From positions 5,337,001-5,401,000 of the forward strand of contig NZ_JAKRKC020000001.1 of the NCBI RefSeq assembly GCF_022664455.2: 64,000 bases of DNA, read 5' to 3'. Positions within the stretch are counted from its first letter, which is position 1; each line of letters opens with the position of its first letter. The notes under the pieces are model-generated. The model was not told where the DNA came from, did not search any database, and saw only the letters and a program-made list of their open reading frames with translations. A program made the position numbers and the translations under genes. The stretch comes from Actinomadura luzonensis (GTDB taxonomy: Bacteria > Actinomycetota > Actinomycetes > Streptosporangiales > Streptosporangiaceae). Below, piece by piece: positions 58,088-64,000 of this stretch.

Positions 58088-58807
58088 GTGCGCCGCAACA
58101 AACCCCGCAGGCTGTGGGCACGCATCGCCGCGACGCTGACGGTCCTGCTCGCAGCCGCCGTGGCCGGCGTGGCCCTGGCCTTCCCCTCTGTCGCCGCCAC
58201 CACCTGCCCCGGCTGCTACGGCCTGACCGAGCTGCAGGACGGCGTCTACACGGAGCCCGACCTCACCCCGGCCCAGCGTTCCCAGGTCATCCAGTCCGTG
58301 GCGCAGGCCCGCCAACTGGTGACGGCCTTCTACGGCGCCCGCCGCACCGACCCGTCCCTCCTGGTGTGCCTCACCGACTCCTGCTACCGGCGCATCGGCG
58401 GCGGCCAGGAACGCGGTATCGCCATCCTCAACCGCGCCGTGATGCTGTCCCCTCGCGGCGTCAACCCGGTGATCGCCGCTCACGAGCTGTCCCACGTCGA
58501 GCTCCACTCGCGCCTGCCCTCCGCCGACGCGGTCCCGCACTGGTTCGACGAGGGCCTGGCCGTCGTGGTCTCCAACGACTCCCGCTACCTGGCGCCACCA
58601 TCCGCCCAGGACCGCTGCCTGATCGTCCCGGACGGCCCCCTCCCGGCGACACTCGACGAATGGTTGGCCACCGGCACCAAGGACCCGGCCATCTACGCGA
58701 AGTCCGCCTGCCGGACCAGCCGCTGGCTCCGCGCCCACGGCGACCGCGCGGGCCTGCTCGCCCAACTCGAACGCCTCAACACAGGCGAACGTTTCCCCAG
58801 TTCATAG
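58088..58807 (+). CDS. Secreted zinc metalloprotease-like protein
   Basis: 239 aa from GTG 58088 with AAAGGA upstream; the frame is open far upstream, but only from here does a signal peptide result (RRLWARIAATLTVLLAAAVAGVALAFPSVAA). HELSHVELHSRL is an HExxH-like site with Ser in place, and WFDEGLAVVV supplies the third ligand Glu, as in gluzincins (peptidase MA family). Cys pairs (CPGCYG, CLTDSC) suggest disulfides. Possible role in surface-protein processing; substrate unknown. Confidence 0.75.
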   Translation: MRRNKPRRLWARIAATLTVLLAAAVAGVALAFPSVAATTCPGCYGLTELQDGVYTEPDLTPAQRSQVIQSVAQARQLVTAFYGARRTDPSLLVCLTDSCYRRIGGGQERGIAILNRAVMLSPRGVNPVIAAHELSHVELHSRLPSADAVPHWFDEGLAVVVSNDSRYLAPPSAQDRCLIVPDGPLPATLDEWLATGTKDPAIYAKSACRTSRWLRAHGDRAGLLAQLERLNTGERFPSS

Positions 58808-59139
58808 CCCTGCCCCTGGGGTAGAACACGGACCAGCAGCAGGCCGTCGCCCGGCCGGACGAGCAGGATCCCAGCCAACTCCGGCGGTCATCGGCTCGGC
58901 ACCACCACCGCAGGGCCTCAACAGAAGCAAGGACAGTCGAGAAGCTTCACTCCCACCGACGTGTCGCCCTCCACGATCACCACGACGACCGCTCACCGGC
59001 ACCGCTACCGCCGCCGCCACCACCAGGCGCAGACGACGACACACCCACGACATCGTTTGGCAAAGGATCGTGACGGAGAGCAGCGGAAGGAGATTAAATG
59101 GTTTCCCGGTAGGGAATGCCGAGTAGCGAGGTGAGAGCC
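58808..59139. other. Intergenic region with a short upstream ORF
   Basis: No gene of normal size is supported in these 332 bp. Near the right end GGAAGGAG (59084-59091) precedes ATG 59097, which opens a 9-codon frame (MGFPVGNAE) ending at TAG 59124-59126, 14 nt before the true start of the next gene. It may be a leader peptide or a stray match. The rest is CAC/GAC-rich without clear repeats. Confidence 0.4.
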
Positions 59140-60189
59140 ATGAGGAACGCCACGGCGACCATCCTGAAACCCCTGCCCGACCACCTCTTCAAGGTGCACG
59201 GCGAGAGCGCCGAGATGCGGTGGGAGGCCATGTCCGGCCAGGGTTACCACACCCCCATCGACCGGTTCTTCGTCCGCAACCACACCTACACGCCGCTCAT
59301 CGACGCCACCACCTGGCATCTCCGCCTCCACGGCGCCGGCCTCCGATGTCCCCGCGAGTTCAGCTACGAGGAGCTGCGCGCCATGCCGTCGCGCACGTAC
59401 GACGTCGCCATCGAGTGCGCGGGCAACGGGCGGCGGTTCTACGGCCGGCAGCAGCACGAGGCAGCGCCCGGCACGCAGTGGGGGCTGGGCGCGATCGGGG
59501 TGGCGCGCTGGCGCGGCGTGCCGCTCAAGCACCTGCTCAAGGAGGCGGGGGTACGGCCCGACGCCGTGGACGTGCTGCCCGTCGGCCTGGACGCGCCGTT
59601 CGAGGATCACGGGCACGTACGCCGCCCGCTGCCGATCGACAAGGCCATGGACGACGTTCTCGTGGCATACGAGATGAACGGCGAGCGCCTGCCGCCGGAC
59701 CACGGGTTCCCGGCGCGGCTGGTGGTGCCCGGATGGGTGGGAATCGCGTCGGTCAAATGGCTCGGCGAGATAGAAGTTTCAACGAGCAAGCTGCTGAGCC
59801 CCTGGAACACCGTCTTTTATCCGGACGTCACCACCCAGCCGGTGAAGAGCGCTTTCGAGCTCGCCTGGAATGCGCGGCTGCCGATCAGCCGCGTTCCGCT
59901 GGTGCTGCACGGGCGGTCCTGGTCGGGGCGGGGCAGGATCGTCCGGGTCGAGGTCAGCTTCGACGGCGGGCTCACCTGGCGGGAGGCCGAGTCACACGGA
60001 CGTCACCTGGTCAGCGCCTGGTTGCCGTGGCACGTGACCTGGGCTCCCCGGCGGCCGGGCCGTTACTTCCTCATGGCGCGGGCGACCGACGAGACCGGGG
60101 CCGCGCAGGCGCTGACCATCCCCCGGCACCCGTTCGGGTACCACTTCGACGCGGTTGTGCAACACCCGATTGAGGTTGTCATCGGATAG
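59140..60189 (+). CDS. Sulfite-oxidase-like molybdopterin enzyme
   Basis: 349 aa from ATG 59140, preceded by GAGGTGAG. The molybdopterin cofactor domain is seen in TPIDRFFVRNHTYTP and the Mo-ligand Cys in VAIECAGNGRRF; LVVPGWVGIASVKWLGEIEV and the C-terminal Mo-co dimerisation domain (RIVRVEVSFDGGLTWREAE) complete the fold. No haem domain and no signal peptide. It could oxidise sulfite or act as a reductase on another S/N-oxide. No partner cytochrome in the window. Confidence 0.88.
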   Translation: MRNATATILKPLPDHLFKVHGESAEMRWEAMSGQGYHTPIDRFFVRNHTYTPLIDATTWHLRLHGAGLRCPREFSYEELRAMPSRTYDVAIECAGNGRRFYGRQQHEAAPGTQWGLGAIGVARWRGVPLKHLLKEAGVRPDAVDVLPVGLDAPFEDHGHVRRPLPIDKAMDDVLVAYEMNGERLPPDHGFPARLVVPGWVGIASVKWLGEIEVSTSKLLSPWNTVFYPDVTTQPVKSAFELAWNARLPISRVPLVLHGRSWSGRGRIVRVEVSFDGGLTWREAESHGRHLVSAWLPWHVTWAPRRPGRYFLMARATDETGAAQALTIPRHPFGYHFDAVVQHPIEVVIG

Positions 60190-60328
60190 AGAATTGTCAC
60201 CAGCAATCCGAGCTGGGAATTCCTTAAGGCAGGCGCGAGGCAGGCGAATTCATCTGGGAGACTCTGGCGGAAACCTCGCGGAAATCCCTTCATGCAATGC
60301 TGCCTGTACAACGGGAAAAGGAGAGCAC

Positions 60329-62212
60329 ATGCGCCAGCTCACTGCGCTCGACGCACAGTTCCTCAATGTCGAGACGGCGACCACCGCCGCGCACGTGGCG
60401 GGGCTGGCGATCCTGGACTCCGGCGACGGCTCGGTCAACCGGGCCGCGCTCGCGGACCTCCTGCTCGACCGGCTGCACCTCTCCCCTGCGCTGAGCCTCC
60501 GCCTGGCCGAAGTCCCGCTGGGGCTCGACCGGCCCTACTGGGCGCACGACCCCGGCTTCGACCTCGACAACCACCTGTTCGAGATGACGCTGCCCCGGCC
60601 GGGGAGCGACTGGCAGCTCGCCGAGGCGGTGGCGGAGCTGCATGCCCGGCGGCTGGACCGGTCGCATCCGTTGTGGGAGATGCACCTGATCCACGGACTG
60701 CCGGAGGGGCGGGTCGCCGTCTACACGAAGGTGCATCACGCCGCCATCGACGGCGTCTCCGGCGCCGAGACCCTGGCCACCCTCCTCGACCTCACCCCCG
60801 ACGGCCACCTCACCAGCCGCCGCGACGACCACCGGAGCCCGCAGCCCGGCCCGACCGCCACGGACGAACCGTCCGCCGAAGGCCGATCGCCCGCCAGGGA
60901 CGAGTCACCCGCTCTGGACGACCTGCCCACCAGCATGGGGCCCTCCGCCCAGGACGACCTGCCCACCCTCGCGCTCTCGGCCGCAGCCTCCGCGCCTTCA
61001 CCTTCGGAAACGGCTGCCCCGGCGACCATGGTCCCGGCCACAGAAGGAGTCGGCTCGCAGACCGCACGCCCACCCGCAGAGGACGTTGCTTCGACGACTG
61101 CGGCTTCAGGTCCGGAAGAGGGTGCGCTGCCTGTGGTGGTGGCGGGGCGGAGGGACGAGGGGCCTGGGTGGGTCGGGATGTTGGCCGGGGCTGCGGTGCG
61201 GTCGGCGACGCAGCCGGTGCGGGCCGCGCAGGCCGTGGTGCGTGCGGCCGGGGACCTGGACGCCATCCCCGTGGCGTCGCGGCTGCCGGGCGCGCGGATG
61301 ATCGCGAAGGCGGCGCGACTGGTGGCCCGTGAGCCGGTGGATCGGCCCGAGCTGCCGAGCCTGTCGGCTCCGCGCACGCCGTTCAACGGGCCCATCAGTG
61401 GCCGGCGGCACGTCTCGTTCGGGTCGTTGTCGCTCAAGGACGTCAAGAACGTCGCCAAGGCCAACGGTCTCAGCGTCAACGACGTCATCATGGCCCTCTG
61501 CACGTCGGCCCTGCGCGGCTGGCTTGCGGAGCGGGACGCGTTGCCGGTGGAGCCGCTGGTGGTGGCCGTTCCGGTGGCGGTCCGTACGCACGGGGCCAAG
61601 GACGCGGCGGGCAACCAGATCTCCGCCATGATCGCTCCCATGCCCACGGACGTCACCGACGCGCGGGAGCGGCTGCAGATCGTGGGCGAGACGATGGGGC
61701 GGGCCAAGCGCAGGTTCGCCCGGGCGCCGGCCACCTGGCTGCAGGAGCTGTGCTCGCTGCTGCCCGCCCCGGTGACGGCACTGGCCACGCCCGCGATCTT
61801 CAGGCTGGCGGGCATGGCGTTCCCGCCGATCAACCTGATCATCAGCAACGTGCCCGGGCCGCAGTTCCCGCTGTACCTGTGCGGCGGCAGGGTGTTGTCG
61901 TACTACCCGATGTCCGTACTGACGGACATGAGCGGCGGGCTCAGCATCACCTGCTTCTCTTACGACGGCATGCTCGACTTCGGCCTCGTCGCCTGCCCCG
62001 AGCGCGTCGACGACGTCTGGGCGCTGCTGCGGCACCTGCGCGACGCGCTGGACGAGCTGCTAGACGAGCGAGTGGGCGATGAGTTCCGCGACGGCGTCGG
62101 GGTCGATCTGGTGGCCGGTGAGCTGCCAGAGGTTCTCCTGGTAGAGCAGGACGGCGGCGAACATGGCGGCGGCGATCTCCAGCCGCGCCGCGTCACCCCG
62201 GGCCCCGGGTAG
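60329..62212 (+). CDS. Wax ester synthase/diacylglycerol acyltransferase (WS/DGAT)
   Basis: 627 aa from ATG 60329 with AAAGGAGAG upstream. The catalytic HHxxxDG motif is VHHAAIDGVSG (near residue 136); the second domain has VSVNDVIMALCTSALRGWL-like and PPINLIISNVPGPQFPLYLCG motifs. It makes triacylglycerol or wax esters from acyl-CoA. Odd points: a Pro/Ser/Asp-rich insert of about 100 residues (170-275) and a C-terminal run-on of about 50 residues beyond the usual end (RHLRDALDELL), overlapping the TetR gene on the other strand. Confidence 0.88.
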   Translation: MRQLTALDAQFLNVETATTAAHVAGLAILDSGDGSVNRAALADLLLDRLHLSPALSLRLAEVPLGLDRPYWAHDPGFDLDNHLFEMTLPRPGSDWQLAEAVAELHARRLDRSHPLWEMHLIHGLPEGRVAVYTKVHHAAIDGVSGAETLATLLDLTPDGHLTSRRDDHRSPQPGPTATDEPSAEGRSPARDESPALDDLPTSMGPSAQDDLPTLALSAAASAPSPSETAAPATMVPATEGVGSQTARPPAEDVASTTAASGPEEGALPVVVAGRRDEGPGWVGMLAGAAVRSATQPVRAAQAVVRAAGDLDAIPVASRLPGARMIAKAARLVAREPVDRPELPSLSAPRTPFNGPISGRRHVSFGSLSLKDVKNVAKANGLSVNDVIMALCTSALRGWLAERDALPVEPLVVAVPVAVRTHGAKDAAGNQISAMIAPMPTDVTDARERLQIVGETMGRAKRRFARAPATWLQELCSLLPAPVTALATPAIFRLAGMAFPPINLIISNVPGPQFPLYLCGGRVLSYYPMSVLTDMSGGLSITCFSYDGMLDFGLVACPERVDDVWALLRHLRDALDELLDERVGDEFRDGVGVDLVAGELPEVLLVEQDGGEHGGGDLQPRRVTPGPG

Positions 62213-62617
62213 CGCCAGCTCCAGCGCGAAGCGGGCCCGGCGGACCAGCTCGCCGTTGAGGCGGCCGAGCCGTTCCTTGACCGAGCCGTGCGTGTCGGCC
62301 TCGCGGAACAGGATGCGCCGCATGGCCGGTGAGGCGCGCAACGGCAGGGCGCGGGCGAGCCGGGCGAGCGTGCCCACCGGGTCGCCGGGCACGGCGTCGA
62401 CCTCGCGCCCCTCCTCGATCTGCGTACGTTCGTTGACCAGGGCGACCAGTACGTCGATCTTGCGCGGGAAATAGTCGACGATCAGCCCTTTGGGTACCTT
62501 CGCGAGTTTGGCGATGACAGCCGTCGGTGTGGCCTCGTAGCCGGAGCCCGCGAACAGCTCCTCCGCCGCGTCCAGGATGCGCGTGCGCATGTCACCCGTC
62601 ACCACAGCACGAACCAT
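62060..62617 (-). CDS. TetR family regulator
   Basis: 185 aa from ATG 62617 (ATG 62590 would give MRTRIL, also plausible). HTH: TRILDAAEELFAGSGYEATPTAVIAKLAKVPKGLIVDYFPRKIDVLVALV, where VPKGLIVDYFPRK is the recognition part. The C-terminal domain is helical (LYQENLWQLTGHQIDPDAVAELIAHSLV). Its 3' 153 bp lie antisense to the end of the WS/DGAT gene, so the two transcripts would overlap. The frame is open further upstream, but only through repeats. Confidence 0.85.
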   Translation of the reverse strand: MVRAVVTGDMRTRILDAAEELFAGSGYEATPTAVIAKLAKVPKGLIVDYFPRKIDVLVALVNERTQIEEGREVDAVPGDPVGTLARLARALPLRASPAMRRILFREADTHGSVKERLGRLNGELVRRARFALELALPGARGDAARLEIAAAMFAAVLLYQENLWQLTGHQIDPDAVAELIAHSLV

Positions 62618-62904
62618 AGCGGCACCATCGCCCCTCCGCCACGCCTCCCGGAGCTCCCACGATGCCACGAGTGGACCGGTCCCAAGCACTGATTCGGGAT
62701 CGGTCCACGGTGATGCTGGTGGTGGGGAGGGGGTGAGGGGCGCGGGTGACGGCAAGAGCGCCGAAGGGGCCGGCGGGCGATGGGTGAGCGATGGGCGAGA
62801 GAGCAGACAAAAGCGTGCGAAACAGACTGGAACGGACAGGCGGGCGAGGCAGTCTGAAGCAGACAGGCGGCGAGGCCCAGGCGGGGCAGCGCGGCGCGGG
62901 CGGA

Positions 62905-63110
62905 GCGACCCAGGCAGGGGCGGCCCAGGCAGGGCGACCCAGGCAGGGCGACCCAGGCGGGGCGACCCAGGCGGGGGCAGGGCTGCCGAGGCGGACGACC
63001 CAGGCGGATGGCCCAAGCAGAGCGACCCAAGCAGAGCGACCCCAGCGGGGGTGACGCTGGCAAGGGCAGGGCCCAGGCGGGGTAACCCAGACGGGGCGAC
63101 CCAAGCGGGA
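62905..63110. repeat. GC-rich degenerate minisatellite, 14-15 bp units
   Basis: About a dozen units of the type CGACCCAGGCGGGG lie head to tail with decreasing similarity. The stretch 62618-63426 around it (809 bp) contains no gene that I can support: frames there are repeat-driven and lack starts with ribosome binding sites. Unit length is not a multiple of three. Confidence 0.75.
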
Positions 63111-63286
63111 GCGGCGCGGGCGGCGGAGACGGGCAGACCCGGGGGTGTCGCTGGCGGGGCGGCGCACACGGCCCTCTGGGTCGGCAGTTCCCTGGTCGGC
63201 GGTCCTCTGTGTCAGCGGGCGTCGGTCTATCCGGTGACGTTCGGAGCGTCGGCGGCCCTTTGCGTCGGCGGGCGGCTGGGGCGGCG

Positions 63287-63323
63287 GCACTCTGCCTCAG
63301 CGGGCGGTTGAGGCAGAGTGCCG
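63287..63323 (-). terminator. Terminator hairpin after the esterase gene
   Basis: GGCACTCTGCCTCA (63287-63300) pairs perfectly with TGAGGCAGAGTGCC (63310-63323) around a 9-nt loop. It lies about 100 bp after the esterase stop on the minus strand. No U-tract. Confidence 0.75.
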
Positions 63324-63426
63324 GCTGAGCCAGTGCCGGCCCTGGCCGGCGCCCGCTTCAGCCGGTGGGAGTCTGAGGCGACGGGCTTTTGAGACAGCGG
63401 GGTGCCCTGGTGGGCCTGAGCCTCTG

Positions 63427-64000
63427 TCAACGGGTGCCGATCGCGGCGAGGAGCATGGGGTAGGCGCGGTGGAGCTCGCGTTGCCAGTACGTGTGGTTGT
63501 GGCCGCCCCGGTAGAAGTGGGTGCGTACCGGGATGTCCAGGTCGCGGAGGTGGTCGGCGAAGGAGTGGGCGGCGCGGTTGGCGAGGTCCTCCACCAGGTC
63601 GCCTTCGCCCGCAGCCACGTACAGCTCGACGCCCTTCAGCTTCTCGGCCTGGTCGTACGGGTTGTGCGCGCGCCAGATCTCGCGCTGGGCCTCCGGGTCG
63701 CCCCAGATGCGCTTCCAGTCGGTGCCGAAGCAGCCCACCGCCGTGCCCGCCATCACCGCCTGCGGCACGCCGGGGGCGAGGATGTTGACGGCGCCGCTGA
63801 AGGAGGCCGCGGCCTTGAAGTAGCCCTTGGCCGCGTACAGCATCGCGCCCTGGCCGCCCATGGAGTAGCCGGCGATCGCGCGGCGCGGGCCGGCCCGGTA
63901 GCGGGCTTCGAGGAGGGGGAGCAGTTCGCGCAGGTGGTAGGTCTCCCAGCGCGGGGGGCCGCCGTCGCCGTCGTTCCACCAGTCGGAGTAGCTGCCGCAC
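63427..64000 (-). CDS. Esterase/antigen-85-like alpha/beta hydrolase, C-terminal part
   Basis: The gene enters from the right edge, so its N-terminus is missing; about 191 residues are visible, beginning CGSYSDWWNDGDG. The nucleophile is in AIAGYSMGGQGAM (GxSxG); Asp/Glu lie near AAGEGDLVEDL and the catalytic His in THFYRGGHNHTYWQREL, the order of the esterase D/antigen 85 family. In actinomycetes such proteins are secreted esterases or acyltransferases; the signal peptide would be outside the window. Followed by a strong hairpin. Confidence 0.87.
   Translation of the reverse strand, partial: CGSYSDWWNDGDGGPPRWETYHLRELLPLLEARYRAGPRRAIAGYSMGGQGAMLYAAKGYFKAAASFSGAVNILAPGVPQAVMAGTAVGCFGTDWKRIWGDPEAQREIWRAHNPYDQAEKLKGVELYVAAGEGDLVEDLANRAAHSFADHLRDLDIPVRTHFYRGGHNHTYWQRELHRAYPMLLAAIGTR

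Noticed and set aside
62905..63110. Possible CRISPR array
   Set aside because: Units are 14-15 bp, directly adjacent and degenerate; there are no unique spacers of constant length and no cas genes.

Overview
This is a 64-kb window of very GC-rich DNA with dense genes, frequent GTG starts, GGAGG-type ribosome binding sites and many divergent regulator/target pairs. It looks like a filamentous actinomycete chromosome. A Streptosporangiaceae-like organism such as Nonomuraea is the best guess, from a B12-riboswitch-controlled class Ia nrdAB, a RamC-type lanthipeptide locus, a stand-alone LigD-type polymerase and many MerR/TetR/IclR/PaaX switches. The taxon is inferred, not shown. No integrase, transposase, phage module or CRISPR array is visible.

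Region by region. 0-10 kb: end of an M56-type peptidase; divergent methyltransferase/MerR; a secreted pair (copper-monooxygenase-like protein and PQQ-propeller protein); a membrane NACHT NTPase; GNAT; TetR/MFS pair sharing a long perfect inverted repeat; PEP mutase-like enzyme. 10.4-12.1 kb: a decaying patch with an internally deleted HxlR regulator, a headless NADP reductase and a frameshifted SAF protein. 13-25 kb: two tRNAs (one a leucine-like tRNA with a short variable arm), nrdA-nrdB-mscS behind a cobalamin riboswitch, a lone TctC lipoprotein, glmS, a large amidase, and a Gly-Cys-Gly-Val tRNA cluster. 25-33 kb: a CmpX-like channel, pobA and its IclR regulator, a ThDP enzyme, an SDR, a LigD-type polymerase and a crotonase.

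33.4-35.6 kb holds the most unusual locus. An Rpn-like PD-(D/E)XK nuclease gene has a strong internal ribosome binding site and in-frame start that would produce its C-terminal domain alone. That C-terminal domain is then repeated three more times as separate ORFs, each joined to the previous one by an ATGA overlap and each carrying a different number of 12-bp Gly-Met-x-x repeats. In E. coli Rpn proteins the intragenic C-terminal product is an antitoxin, so this looks like one toxin with an amplified antitoxin array.

43.6-53.8 kb is a class III (SapB/labyrinthopeptin-type) lanthipeptide cluster: response regulator, prolyl oligopeptidase (probable leader protease), two ABC exporters (one frameshifted), a 43-residue precursor, a RamC-like kinase-cyclase and a histidine kinase. 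The precursor starts inside the end of the synthetase gene, is followed by a strong hairpin, and its 3' end lies in a 13-bp tandem repeat.

54-64 kb: aldo/keto reductase, PolX, SnoaL-like protein/TetR pair, secreted zinc protease, sulfite-oxidase-like enzyme, a wax ester synthase/DGAT that overlaps a TetR gene tail-to-tail by 153 bp, a minisatellite-like GC-rich spacer, and an antigen-85-like esterase cut by the window end.
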